Shown: positions 38,398-47,137, counted from the first letter of the stretch. The stretch is 64,000 nucleotides of DNA from an uncultured Gammaproteobacteria bacterium (GCA_947259075.1 CAMYKQ010000051.1:1-64000), one strand, 5' to 3'. The notes: generated by a model from the letters alone, not told the origin. Program-made: numbers and translations.

Positions 38398-39096
38398 TTG
38401 ACCGGCCAAACTATAAAAAACCGAATCCACCCGTGGGGACTGGCCTGTATAGCCGCCTGGTTTTGCGCGGCGCCCTCGCTGGCCGCGACCGCTTTTTATC
38501 AAACCCCCTTCGAGTTCGCGGCGCAGTTCAAACGCTTCGATACCCGCCTGCGCGACGGACAAAACACCACCGCTATCACCGTACGGCGCGCCGGGGTGCG
38601 GGTGCATGAATATAGCGCCGCGCGCCTGCAACCCGGACTCGCTATCGGCTACGCCTTTCTCGACACGGACACCGCACCCGCCCTCGCCGGCATGCAAGCC
38701 CGCGGCTTTTACGCCGCGCCCAGCCTACGCGGCATGCTCTGGAATGGCCCGCGGCTGAGTCTCAGCTTGAGCGGCGGTTATCTCTACCAATGGGCGGACG
38801 AGAAGACGGATGGGCAAAACCTGAGCGTCGAATGGGAGCAGGCGCAATTGGAGGGCGATCTTCAATGGCGGATCACGCCGCGCGCACGTCTGTTGCTAGG
38901 CGGCGTGTATGGCCGCATCAGCACCACCGAGCGCGCCGAAGGACCGGTGCAATTTAAAGTTAAACGCCACGCGGGCCCGCGATTCGGCGGCCGCTACGGC
39001 CTGGAATTCAGCGTCGGCGGCGACGGCCAGGTCGGCGCCCTATGGCACGATCACTTGGAGCAGGGAATCGAGCTATACTTCCAGCGCCAGTTTTAA
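38398..39096 (+). CDS. Small outer-membrane beta-barrel protein
   Basis: The 232-residue protein has a signal peptide (cut after SLAA) and then alternating amphipathic strands with a C-terminal Phe, typical of an 8- to 10-strand outer-membrane barrel. Repeated pairs such as GPRLSLSLSGGYLYQW and RARLLLGGVYGRIS mark hairpins. Start TTG at 38398 has AAGAGG upstream. No function can be assigned. The nuclease gene starts 23 bases after its stop, so the two probably share a transcript. Confidence 0.75.
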   Translation: MTGQTIKNRIHPWGLACIAAWFCAAPSLAATAFYQTPFEFAAQFKRFDTRLRDGQNTTAITVRRAGVRVHEYSAARLQPGLAIGYAFLDTDTAPALAGMQARGFYAAPSLRGMLWNGPRLSLSLSGGYLYQWADEKTDGQNLSVEWEQAQLEGDLQWRITPRARLLLGGVYGRISTTERAEGPVQFKVKRHAGPRFGGRYGLEFSVGGDGQVGALWHDHLEQGIELYFQRQF

Positions 39097-39119
39097 CCCA
39101 ACCGCGACAAGGAGACCGC

Positions 39120-39494
39120 ATGGCCAAGCATGAAAACATGGAAGACAAGCGCTATTTCTATTCCGCGATCGTGCGAGATGTATACGATGGCGACACCTGT
39201 ACCGTGGATATCGATCTCGGTCTAGGGGCTTGGTTGCACGGCGAGAAGCTGCGCTTGAACCGCATCGACACACCCGAGCTGCGCGGCGCGGATCGTCCAC
39301 GCGGCCTCGTCGCGCGTGATTTTCTCCGCGAACTCATCGACGGCAAAACCATCATCATCGAAACCTTCAAGGATAAACGCGAAAAATACGGCCGCTATCT
39401 GGCGGAAATCTGGCTGGTCGACGCCAACAACAAGTGGAAAAACATCAACGATCTGCTAGTGTCCTCGGGAAACGCGGTGTACCGCGAGTATTAA
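39120..39494 (+). CDS. Thermonuclease-family (SNase-like) nuclease
   Basis: The 124-residue protein is a compact staphylococcal-nuclease fold. The catalytic residues are kept at the right spacing: Asp25 in DGDT, Arg45 in LRLNRID, Asp50, Glu53 in TPE and Arg92 in YGRYLA. It should cut DNA or RNA with Ca2+. There is no signal peptide, unlike most secreted family members, so it is cytoplasmic or exported by an unseen route. ATG 39120 has AAGGAG upstream; the longer frame from 39042 is rejected because it overlaps the barrel gene. Confidence 0.88.
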   Translation: MAKHENMEDKRYFYSAIVRDVYDGDTCTVDIDLGLGAWLHGEKLRLNRIDTPELRGADRPRGLVARDFLRELIDGKTIIIETFKDKREKYGRYLAEIWLVDANNKWKNINDLLVSSGNAVYREY

Positions 39495-39515
39495 AAATCC
39501 GCGGATCGTAGCGCG

Positions 39516-40361
39516 CTAGCCGCGCAAGCCGTTCAAATAGGCGGTGGTGATCGCTTGGCGCGGCGCCGCGAACAAGGCCGCGGTCGCGCCGTATTCCACC
39601 AAGACACCCACGCCGTCGCGCAACCAGAACAGCGCGGTGTAATCGGCGATGCGCCGCGCCTGCGCGAGATTGTGGGTCACCACCAGCAAGGTGTAACGCT
39701 CGCGCAGCGAGACGATCAAATCTTCCACCACGCCGCTGGCGATGGGATCGAGCGCGCTGCACGGCTCGTCCAGCAGCAGCGCCTCGGGCTGCAAGGCCAA
39801 GGCGCGGGCGATGCACAGGCGCTGCTGCTGCCCGCCGGAGAGGGCCTGCGCCGGGGTGCGCAAACGCGCGTGCACTTCACTCCACAAACCCACATCCCGC
39901 AGTGACCGCTCAATCCGCGCCGCCAATTCCGCTTTGTCGCGCAGGCCGTGTTCACGCAGCGGGAAGGCGAGGTTATTCCAAATCGACAGCGGAAAGGGGT
40001 TGGGTTTTTGAAAGATCATGCCCACCCGCCGCCGCAGCGCGATCAGATCGGTGCGCGGGTCGAGCACATCGCAATCGCCGACGCGGATCGCGCCGCTGAG
40101 CCGGGCGCCGCCCGCCAAATCGGTGAGGCGGTTGATGCAATTTAAAAAGCTGCTTTTGCCGGCGCCCGAAGGTCCGACCAGCGCGGTGATGCGGCCGCGC
40201 CGCAGCGGCAGGCTGATGTCGCGCAACACGGGCGTGCCGTGATAAGCCAGACTCAAACCCCGCGTCTCGATGAAGGGCGGTGATTCCTCGTCGGCACGGG
40301 CCGCCGCGTCCGCCTCCAAGGCGGACCGGTTCAATGATATTACTGACTCTAGGCCACTCAT
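39516..40361 (-). CDS. pstB: Phosphate ABC transporter ATP-binding protein PstB
   Basis: The 281-residue ATPase has Walker A GPSGAGKSS, the Q-loop MIFQKPNPFPLSIWNN typical of PstB, signature LSGGQQQRL and Walker B LLLDEPCSALDP. It powers phosphate import through PstCA. The ATG at 40361 overlaps the pstA stop as ATGA, so the two are translationally coupled. It is the last gene of the pst run; no phoU or phoB follows. The first ~30 residues are an extra unstructured leader. Confidence 0.93.
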   Translation of the reverse strand: MSGLESVISLNRSALEADAAARADEESPPFIETRGLSLAYHGTPVLRDISLPLRRGRITALVGPSGAGKSSFLNCINRLTDLAGGARLSGAIRVGDCDVLDPRTDLIALRRRVGMIFQKPNPFPLSIWNNLAFPLREHGLRDKAELAARIERSLRDVGLWSEVHARLRTPAQALSGGQQQRLCIARALALQPEALLLDEPCSALDPIASGVVEDLIVSLRERYTLLVVTHNLAQARRIADYTALFWLRDGVGVLVEYGATAALFAAPRQAITTAYLNGLRG

Positions 40362-41212
40362 ACGCTGACTATCCTCCCTTGCGACCAGCGCCGCGACAGC
40401 CACGCGCTCGTGGCGTTGATTATCAGCAGCAGCAACATCAACACCAGCGCCGCGCCATAAGCGAGCCGGTCACCGCCGGGCACGTTCATCGACAAATCGA
40501 AAATGTGAATGGACAAAGCGCGCCCGGAATCCAGCAGCGAACTTGGTAAGCGGTCGACGTAACCGCTGGTGTAAATCAGCGCGGCGGTCTCGGCGAGGGC
40601 GCGGCCGACACCCAGCACCGCGCCGGCCAGCAAACCCGGCACCGCCGCCGGCAGCAACACCCGCCGCAAGGCGGCGCCGCGGCTCAAACCTAAGGCCGCG
40701 CAGGCCTGGCGGTATTCATGCGGCACGGCGCGCAAACCTGCTTCGCAGGCGCGAATCAACAGCGGTAAAACCATGCACGCCAGCGTGAGGCCGCCCGCGA
40801 GTATGGAAAAACCCAAGCCCAGCACCTGCACGAAAAATACATAACCGAACAAGCCAAACACGATGGACGGAATTCCCGCGAGAATATCCAAACTGCGGCG
40901 CACCGCGCGTGCAAAGGCAGTATCTTCCACGGTGAACTCCGCCAGCAGCAGCGCCGTGCCCAGCCCCAGAGGCAAGGCCACCGCCAAACACACCGCCAGC
41001 AGCAATAATGTGGAAACCAAAATCGGGCCGATGCCGCCGGCGCGGCCCGCGTCCTGCGGCGCCGCCGTCAAGAAATCCCAAGTTAAATAAGCCGCGCCAC
41101 GCCACACGATATCGCCGGTGAGCCAGACGAACAGCGCGGCCACCACGACAGCCGCCGACCACACCAGCGCCGCGGCGGCCGTATCGCGGCTAAGATAATT
41201 ACGCGCTGGCAT
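40358..41212 (-). CDS. pstA: Phosphate ABC transporter permease PstA
   Basis: The 284-residue inner-membrane protein has six membrane segments and the EAA-type loop QACAALGLSRGAALRRVLLPAAVPGLLAG that docks PstB. SIVFGLFGYVFF and GGLTLACMVLPLLIR are PstA/CysT-like helices. ATG 41212 (MPARNYL) overlaps pstC by 14 bases; 41227 is an alternative. It forms the channel with PstC. Confidence 0.92.
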   Translation of the reverse strand: MPARNYLSRDTAAAALVWSAAVVVAALFVWLTGDIVWRGAAYLTWDFLTAAPQDAGRAGGIGPILVSTLLLLAVCLAVALPLGLGTALLLAEFTVEDTAFARAVRRSLDILAGIPSIVFGLFGYVFFVQVLGLGFSILAGGLTLACMVLPLLIRACEAGLRAVPHEYRQACAALGLSRGAALRRVLLPAAVPGLLAGAVLGVGRALAETAALIYTSGYVDRLPSSLLDSGRALSIHIFDLSMNVPGGDRLAYGAALVLMLLLLIINATSAWLSRRWSQGRIVSV

Positions 41213-42110
41213 GGGCGGACTCTCCACTCAAACGCGCGGCCAGCAACATCAAACCCGCCACCAAACCCGCCAACACCAGGCCGCTGACGAACAGCGCGGC
41301 GCGATGCAGGTCCATCGCGTAGGCCATTTCCAAGGCGATATTCGCCGCCAAGGTCCGCAGCGGCGCGAAGACGCTGTCCGGCACGGCGACGACATTGCCG
41401 GTCACCATCAACACCGCCATGGTCTCACCCAAGGCGCGCCCCGCGGCGAGCACCACGCCGGCCAGCACACCGGCGCGCGCGGCGGGCAGGGCGATGCGCC
41501 ACACCGTACTCCAGCGGCCAAGGCCCAGCGCGGCGGCGGCGCGCAGCGTGTCGCGCGGCACGGCGCCCAAGGCGGCATCCGCCGTCAAGGCCACCGTGGG
41601 TAAAATCATCAGCGCCAACACCCACACCCCCGCGAGCAAACTCGTGCCCGGCGCCTGCCACGCCGCGATCAGCGGCACCAGCACCACCAAACCCCAAAAG
41701 CCGTAGACCACCGACGGGATGCCGGCCAGCAACTCCACCAAACGCCGGTACACCACGGCGAGCGGGCGCGGCGCGTAAAAGCGTAAAAACACGGCGCTGA
41801 GCACGCCCAGCGGCACCGCCAGCAGCAAGGCCCCCGCCGCGCAATACAGCGTGCCCGCCACCATGGGCAGTAATTGATACAGGCCTTCCGCCGGATGCCA
41901 GGCCGCGTCCGTGACAAAGCGCCACGGCCCGGCCTCACGCAAGACGGGCCAGGCGGCGCTGAGCAAAAATAAAAAAATGAAAACGAGAATCAGGCCCGCC
42001 ACCGCGGCACAGCCGCGCAGCGTCGCGCGCAGTAAGGCGTCACTGCGCGAGGGGGACAAAATACTGGGCGAGGATGAGATCACGAGTCTGCTCCGCGCGG
42101 GCGAATTCAA
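41199..42110 (-). CDS. pstC: Phosphate ABC transporter permease PstC
   Basis: The 303-residue protein has six membrane segments, with ELLAGIPSVVYGFWGLVVLVP and the loop RAAAALGLGRWSTVWRIALPAAR typical of PstC. The ATG at 42110 overlaps pstS by 71 bases. A TTG at 42059 would cut this to 20 and still leave the first helix intact, so the true start is uncertain. It pairs with PstA. Confidence 0.9.
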   Translation of the reverse strand: MNSPARSRLVISSSPSILSPSRSDALLRATLRGCAAVAGLILVFIFLFLLSAAWPVLREAGPWRFVTDAAWHPAEGLYQLLPMVAGTLYCAAGALLLAVPLGVLSAVFLRFYAPRPLAVVYRRLVELLAGIPSVVYGFWGLVVLVPLIAAWQAPGTSLLAGVWVLALMILPTVALTADAALGAVPRDTLRAAAALGLGRWSTVWRIALPAARAGVLAGVVLAAGRALGETMAVLMVTGNVVAVPDSVFAPLRTLAANIALEMAYAMDLHRAALFVSGLVLAGLVAGLMLLAARLSGESAHASA

Positions 42111-42891
42111 CGAAGTCGCGCGCCAAACCCCGCAGCGGCGCGGCGCTCACCAGATTCAGCGTGCGCGCTAAGGGATAACTGCCGTCGCGCACATGCTCGC
42201 TGCTGGCGGCGACGCCGTCGAGCGCGACCAAGCGGATAGGCGCGCCATGGGCAATGTCGTATTCCGCGGTGCCGATGGAGACATAGCCGATGGCATTGGG
42301 ATTGGCGGCGACGCTCTTAATGCCTTGCTCGTTGTCGCCTATCACCACCCGCGGCCGCGTCTCGCTGTTTTTCAATCCGGTGTAAGCGAGAAATAATTCC
42401 AGCGTGGAACGCCCCTCGGCCTTGTGCACCACGGTGATGGGCGCATCGCGCCCGCCCAGCGCTTGCCAGTTGCCGAACTCGCCGGTGTAAATCGCGATGA
42501 GCTGCGCCTTGCTCAAATTGGCGATGGGATTAGCGGCGTGGACGATGATGCCGATGCCATCACGCGCCAGCGGATAAGCGGTCAAATCGCCCTCGCCCGC
42601 TTTGAGATCACGCGAGACCATGCCGAGATGCGCCAAGCCTTGGCGCGCATCGGCGATGCCCCGCCCCGAGCCGCCGCCGTGCACGTCGATGCGCGTGCCG
42701 GGATGCGCTGACTCATAACGCTTGGCGATCTCGCCGGCGAGCGGGGCGACGGTGCTCGAGCCGGTCAGCACCAAACTGTGTTGCGCACGGGCGGCGCCCG
42801 TGCTCGCGGCCTCGGGCGCCGGCATGGAATTCAACACCGTGACCGCCGCCAGCGCGGCGATCGCGCCTATCACCCAAATCAGCCGCTGCAC
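42040..42891 (-). CDS. pstS: Phosphate ABC transporter substrate-binding protein PstS
   Basis: The 283-residue protein starts at GTG 42891 and has an uncleaved or poorly cleaved N-terminal membrane segment (LIWVIGAIAALAAVTVL), then the periplasmic binding fold. GSSTVAPLAGEIAKRY and GGGSGRGIADARQG are the phosphate-cradling loops of the PstS-like short class. It delivers phosphate to PstCA. The upstream hairpin GGCGCGG/CCGCGCC (42910-42916, 42927-42933) lies in the 79-base gap to the SUMF1 lipoprotein gene. I see no PHO box. Confidence 0.9.
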   Translation of the reverse strand: MQRLIWVIGAIAALAAVTVLNSMPAPEAASTGAARAQHSLVLTGSSTVAPLAGEIAKRYESAHPGTRIDVHGGGSGRGIADARQGLAHLGMVSRDLKAGEGDLTAYPLARDGIGIIVHAANPIANLSKAQLIAIYTGEFGNWQALGGRDAPITVVHKAEGRSTLELFLAYTGLKNSETRPRVVIGDNEQGIKSVAANPNAIGYVSIGTAEYDIAHGAPIRLVALDGVAASSEHVRDGSYPLARTLNLVSAAPLRGLARDFVEFARAEQTRDLILAQYFVPLAQ

Positions 42892-42970
42892 GTGACATCC
42901 CCCATTCCCGGCGCGGCACAGCGGTTCCGCGCCGCGCGCTGCCGTCTTAGTCGCCTACACCGCGCCGGCC

Positions 42971-44035
42971 TTACACATCCGCCGCGCAGCGGAAGCCCAC
43001 GTCCTCGCCCGCCATCTCCGGTTCGGCGAATTGACGGGTGGCGCCGCGGAAGAAATAGCTCAGGGCGTAATGGCCGATGCCGCCGCCACCGCCGCGGATG
43101 ACTTTAACCTTTTCGCCGAAATTGTCGCTGCGGTAGGTCGAGTTGGGATAGGGCGCATACCAGTCGGCGACCCACTCCCACACATTGCCCGCCAAGTCGT
43201 GGGCGCCATAAAACGATTTGCTCGTGGGATAGGAACCCACGGGCGCGATACCGTCTTCCCATTCACTCTCGTCGTCATCACCGGTGTTGCTGCGCGCCGC
43301 GTTCCAATCGTTGCCCCAAGGGAACTCCAAACCGTTGGGGCCGCGCGCGGCCTTTTCCCACTCGGCCTCGCTGGGCAGACGCTTGCCGCGCCAGCGGCAA
43401 TACACATCGGCGTAGTGCCAGGAGATGCCCGTCACCGGAAAGGGGTCGCGCTTGCGCTGCTCGTGCTCCATCGCCGCCATCAAGGCTTCGCGCGGCATCC
43501 GCGTGGCGTCCATGTCCAGCTTGAAATCCTCGGCGGCGATCTGGCGCAGGCGCGCCATGTCCATGGTACTGGCCTCTTTCATGGTCAAGCCGTAACCATT
43601 GTGGCCCCATTCATAAGGCAGGGCGCGATCGGTAGTGATGATGAATTCCTTGAACTGCTTATTGCTCACCTCGTAGGCGTCGATCTTGAAGGCGGACAAT
43701 CTGACTTTGTGTTGCGGGTATTCGTCGAGATAGATCGGCGTGGCGAAGCCGTATTGCTCCTGTATGCCCTCAATGTCGGTGCGCTCGCTGCCCATGATGA
43801 ATTCCCCGGCTGGCACCGTCACCATGGCCATTTCGCTGAGGTTGCCCGGCGAGGCGGTGATGGCTTGGGGAATCTCCGCAGCATTCGCCGCGGGCACGGA
43901 CTTGGCCGCGCCACTCGCGGTCGGCGGCGTGAGCGGCGTCACCGCCTTCTCGGAAACATCATTACTATTTTGACTGCACCCCGCCGCGCCGATCGTCACG
44001 CTCACGACCAACCCCGCCCACCTCTTGAAGCTCAT
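42971..44035 (-). CDS. SUMF1/EgtB/PvdO-family lipoprotein
   Basis: From ATG 44035 (AAGGGCAGG upstream) the protein has 354 residues with a lipoprotein signal ending in GAAGC. A low-complexity linker follows, then a formylglycine-generating-enzyme-like domain (MVTVPAGEFIMGSE, DEYPQHKVRLSAFKIDAYEVSNKQF, PVTGISWHYADVYCRWRGKRLPSEAEWEKAARG, GNVWEWVADWY, GEDVGFRCA). At the position where FGE carries its copper-binding Cys pair it reads GGGGGIGHYALSYFF with no Cys, so classical FGE chemistry is unlikely; it may bind or modify a different group. An ATG at 44083 overlaps the upstream gene. It is a diverged paralogue of that gene, codirectional with it and with pstS. Confidence 0.85.
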   Translation of the reverse strand: MSFKRWAGLVVSVTIGAAGCSQNSNDVSEKAVTPLTPPTASGAAKSVPAANAAEIPQAITASPGNLSEMAMVTVPAGEFIMGSERTDIEGIQEQYGFATPIYLDEYPQHKVRLSAFKIDAYEVSNKQFKEFIITTDRALPYEWGHNGYGLTMKEASTMDMARLRQIAAEDFKLDMDATRMPREALMAAMEHEQRKRDPFPVTGISWHYADVYCRWRGKRLPSEAEWEKAARGPNGLEFPWGNDWNAARSNTGDDDESEWEDGIAPVGSYPTSKSFYGAHDLAGNVWEWVADWYAPYPNSTYRSDNFGEKVKVIRGGGGGIGHYALSYFFRGATRQFAEPEMAGEDVGFRCAADV

Positions 44036-44075
44036 GCCCTGCCCTTCTGTGCTGAGTCGATTTTTGTAACTGGAT

Positions 44076-45152
44076 TTAACCATCCTTCGCGCAGCGAAAA
44101 CCGATGGTATCGTTTTTGGTCTTGCGGGCGAAGAAGGCGCGATTATAGACCGGCGCCGACAGGCCGCACTTGTAAAATGAACAGTCGAACCACGAACCGC
44201 CTTTTAAGGTTTTATAACGTTCGCCGTAGGCCTCGGACGGCGTTTGATTGCCGGGATAGGGCTGATACCACGATGACGTCCACTCCCAGACATTGCCGGT
44301 CATGTCGAACACGCCGTAGGGGCTAGCGCCCGCCTCGAAGGCCCCGGCCGGGGTGGTGTCGCCCGCCTGCTTGAGCGCCAGCCAGCGCACCGGGGTATTG
44401 GCCTTGCGCACGTCGAAGGTATTTCCCCACGGGAAGGAACGGCCGTCGGTATCGCGGGCCGCCTTTTCCCACTCGACGTCACTGGGCAGGCGTTTGCCCG
44501 CCCACGCGCAATAGGCCTCGGCGTCGTACCAAGTGACGAAGGTCACCGGATGATCGGCCTTGCCGGCGGGGAAGGTGCGGTTGCGGAAATGATCGGGCGA
44601 ACGGCGGCCGCTGGCGTCGATGAAGGCCTTGTATTGCAGATTGGTGACTTCGTACAAATCAATTTTGAAGGCGGGGACATCCACCGTGTGCTGCGGGCCT
44701 TCATCGGGCAGGCGCTCGTCGGTGCCGCGAATGAAACGGCCAGCGGGAATCGCCGCCATGGGATTGGCCTCGCCGCCCAGCCGCGATTGCGCCGTGTATT
44801 GGGCAAAGCGCATGCCGTCACTGGCGCTGATGGGTTTATCGGGCAAGAGTTTAGATAACTCCGACTCGCGCTCGCTCGCCGCGCTCACCCTCACCACACC
44901 CTCGCGCACGGCCGGCGGCTGATGACAACGCTGACAAGGTTTATCCGGCGCCTCGATCACGGCCGCCACGTTCATGTCTTTGGGATGGCAACGGCTGCAG
45001 GCGTTTTGCTGGTGAATATGATCCCGCGGTGCGGCGCCGGAGGCCGCGGCCAGCGCGGCGGCGGGCGCCGCCAGCAGCAAAATCACCGTCCAGCACACTG
45101 TGGCGCGCACACCCCGCGCCGTCCTGGTTTTTTCACGAAACACTCTGGTCAT
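44076..45152 (-). CDS. Dihaem cytochrome c / SUMF1-domain fusion protein
   Basis: The 358-residue secreted protein has a signal peptide (WTVILLLAAPAAALA), then two haem-c motifs CSRCH (52-56) and CQRCH (73-77), and a SUMF1/FGE-like domain (about 130-358: MAAIPAGRFIRGTDE, DLYEVTNLQYKAF, WYDAEAYCAWAGKRLPSDVEWEKAARD, GNVWEWTSSWYQPY). Near the end it has Cys324-x4-Cys329 in GGSWFDCSFYKC, the same five-residue step as the copper-binding Cys pair of true FGE, offset by one residue. A haem-bearing SUMF1 protein could couple electron transfer to oxygen-dependent or copper chemistry in the periplasm (inference). Its neighbour downstream is a paralogue lacking both features. AGGATAG lies about 12 bases before the ATG. 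Confidence 0.87.
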   Translation of the reverse strand: MTRVFREKTRTARGVRATVCWTVILLLAAPAAALAAASGAAPRDHIHQQNACSRCHPKDMNVAAVIEAPDKPCQRCHQPPAVREGVVRVSAASERESELSKLLPDKPISASDGMRFAQYTAQSRLGGEANPMAAIPAGRFIRGTDERLPDEGPQHTVDVPAFKIDLYEVTNLQYKAFIDASGRRSPDHFRNRTFPAGKADHPVTFVTWYDAEAYCAWAGKRLPSDVEWEKAARDTDGRSFPWGNTFDVRKANTPVRWLALKQAGDTTPAGAFEAGASPYGVFDMTGNVWEWTSSWYQPYPGNQTPSEAYGERYKTLKGGSWFDCSFYKCGLSAPVYNRAFFARKTKNDTIGFRCAKDG

Positions 45153-45642
45153 CGAAATAAATCTATCCTGGCCTGACGGGAAAACAGCGCTACGGCGTGA
45201 TGGGGCCGCCGCGCGGGCGGCGAGCTGCTTTGGCTTTCTTTCAACTCATGGAAAGGGCCGATATTACAGGAGCTTGTCCCTCAATCCAAACGAGCCGGCC
45301 GGGGTTTGAGCCGTTGAACGCGCGGCGGCGTGCCCGCCTCATGCTAAAAACAACCCGAATCAACCCTATGCGCGCATCACGAAGGCTATCGGCCGGCCAC
45401 GGCCGCAGGGCCAGCAGAAGATGATCCCGGCCCGCAACACACGGCATTACCCACATATCTCAAGGTATCCGCACAGACCGCGCGGGCCGCGTGCGCCTGG
45501 ACCTGGCGAGGGCAAGTGTGCTAAGTAATGCGGACCAGGGAAGGGGTAACACAGGCTTGCGAGGGAATTTACGCGGACATCACGGCTCTGTACCCAAGTT
45601 GCCGCCGGCCGCACAACCGGCGCCCATTCCATCACAGGCGGT
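45153..45642. other. 490-base divergent intergenic region
   Basis: It separates the minus-strand SUMF1-pst run from luxR. Short frames on both strands lack ribosome binding sites. I see no lux-box match, no clear sigma-70 pair and no RNA structure I can name. It must contain the promoters for both sides. Confidence 0.5.
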
Positions 45643-46398
45643 ATGAACATGATAACGCCCGCGCTCTTTCACGAGCTGGTTGACGATCTCGGCAAGGCCA
45701 AGGTGATCGAGGACGTTCACGCCGTGTGTTCGCGGCTCACTCAAGAGCTGGGTTTCGATTTCTTCCTTTTCGGCGCGCGCTTTCCCACCTCCTTCGTCAA
45801 ACCGGCCACGGTCATCGTCAGCGGCTATCCCGACGAGTGGGGCCCGTGGTACTGGGAACGCCAGCACGACCGCATCGACCCCATCGTCCAGCACTGCGTG
45901 CATCACATCACCCCGCTGTTGTGGGACACCGCGCAGCGCATGAACGGCGCCGGTGAACAGGCCAATTCCTTCATGAGCGAGGCGCGCGATTTTGGTCTGC
46001 GCCGCGGCGTGAGCTTCCCCCTGCACGGCAGTTGCGGCGAGAAAATCGTCTTCAGCCTGGCCTCCGGCTACGATAACCGGGAGACAAAGGAATCGATTTA
46101 TCACGCCGTGCCCTACACGCCCTCGCTGCTCGCCCACATTCATGAAGCCATTCGCGTGATTTTCGACAGCCCCGAGATTTCCGCGCACCACATCAAACTC
46201 AGCGCCCGCGAAAAAGAATGCCTGTTGTGGAGCGCGGAAGGAAAAACCGCGTGGGAAATCTCGCAAATCCTTAAAATTTCCGAACGCACGGTGGTCTTTC
46301 ATCTGAGCAACGCCGCGGAAAAACTCGGCGTCATCAATCGCCAGCAAGCGGTCGCGCGCGGCATCTCTCTCGGCATCATCACTCCTCAACCCAGCTAA
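45643..46398 (+). CDS. LuxR-family acyl-homoserine-lactone receptor
   Basis: The 251-residue regulator has an N-terminal autoinducer-binding domain in which the residues that contact AHL in TraR are all present with exact spacing: Trp66, Tyr70, Asp79, Pro80, Trp94 and Gly122. The C-terminal LuxR helix-turn-helix (about 183-245, LSAREKECLLWSAEGKTAWEISQIL...SERTVVFHLSNAAEKL) keeps the usual Glu/Leu/Gly core. It should bind a lux box on AHL binding. A lux box lies 25 bases after its stop, ahead of luxI, so it is the likely regulator there. The site upstream (AGGCGGT) is weak; an ATG two codons later is possible. Confidence 0.93.
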   Translation: MNMITPALFHELVDDLGKAKVIEDVHAVCSRLTQELGFDFFLFGARFPTSFVKPATVIVSGYPDEWGPWYWERQHDRIDPIVQHCVHHITPLLWDTAQRMNGAGEQANSFMSEARDFGLRRGVSFPLHGSCGEKIVFSLASGYDNRETKESIYHAVPYTPSLLAHIHEAIRVIFDSPEISAHHIKLSAREKECLLWSAEGKTAWEISQILKISERTVVFHLSNAAEKLGVINRQQAVARGISLGIITPQPS

Positions 46399-46422
46399 AA
46401 AAGCACTCTCAGCCTAATTACC

Positions 46423-46469
46423 ACCTGTCAGATTTGACAGTTATGCCCGCTCGTCCCGTCCTGTCTACT
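46423..46469 (+). promoter_or_regulatory. lux box and -10 for the luxI operon
   Basis: Bases 46423-46442 form a 20-base lux-type box with perfect inverted arms CTGTCA (46425-46430) and TGACAG (46435-46440) and the CT-N12-AG core. TCTACT at 46464-46469 sits where a -10 would be if the box is centred near -42.5. Transcription would start near 46476, about 32 bases before luxI. This is the standard layout of LuxR-activated class II promoters. Confidence 0.85.
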
Positions 46470-46507
46470 TCACCCCTAAGCGCATTCACTTTCGGGGGGA
46501 AACAGAG

Positions 46508-47137
46508 ATGGACAACCGCATCCTTGTGGTACAGCCCGGCGATCCCACTCTGCACAAAGATGTTCTGGACAGTCTTTACCGTTTTCGCACCGAGATGTTC
46601 TACAAGCGCCTCAAGTGGGACTTGAGCATCGACAACGGCTTGGAGAAAGACCAGTACGACGAACTCAATCCCGTTTACCTGCTCTCGCGCAATCACCTCG
46701 ATGAAGTCCAAAGCTGCGCCCGCCTGCTGCCGACCACCGGTCCCTATATGCTGCGCGAAGTGTTTCCGCAAATGCTACAAGGCGAGGCGGCACCCGAAGA
46801 TGACGGCGTGTGGGAGCTGAGCCGTTTCGCGGTCATCCCGCCCGGCGGCACGGACAAACAGCAGGCCACGTTTCACCCGCTCACCCTCGGCATGATGCAG
46901 CAAGCGGTGCACTTCGCCGACCGCAACGGCATCGAGCGCTACGTCGTCGTCACCAGCGTGGCGCTGGAAAAATTACTGCGGCGCATCGGTCTCGGCATGC
47001 GCCGCTTCGGCCAGGGCAAGGCTATGTGGATAGGCAATGTACTGTCGGTCGCCTGCTGGATCGACATCAACGAGCAAACGCGGCGCGCCGTGGGTTGCGA
47101 GGAGTCCGCGGCGATCACCCGCAAGGAGGCGGCATGA
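46508..47137 (+). CDS. Acyl-homoserine-lactone synthase (LuxI family)
   Basis: The 209-residue enzyme makes an N-acyl-homoserine lactone from S-adenosylmethionine and an acyl carrier. All family-invariant residues are visible at the right distances: Arg27, Phe31, Trp37, Asp48, Asp51, Arg72, Glu103 and Arg106 (segments RTEMFYKRLKW, GLEKDQYD, ARLLPTTGPYML, WELSRFA). Acyl-chain length cannot be predicted. GGGGGAAACAGAG precedes the ATG. The stop overlaps the start of the receiver-like gene as ATGA, so both are made together under lux-box control, giving positive feedback. Confidence 0.95.
   Translation: MDNRILVVQPGDPTLHKDVLDSLYRFRTEMFYKRLKWDLSIDNGLEKDQYDELNPVYLLSRNHLDEVQSCARLLPTTGPYMLREVFPQMLQGEAAPEDDGVWELSRFAVIPPGGTDKQQATFHPLTLGMMQQAVHFADRNGIERYVVVTSVALEKLLRRIGLGMRRFGQGKAMWIGNVLSVACWIDINEQTRRAVGCEESAAITRKEAA

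Noticed and set aside
42892-42970. PHO box upstream of pstS
   Set aside because: No pair of CTGTCAT-like direct repeats is visible; only a GC hairpin is present.
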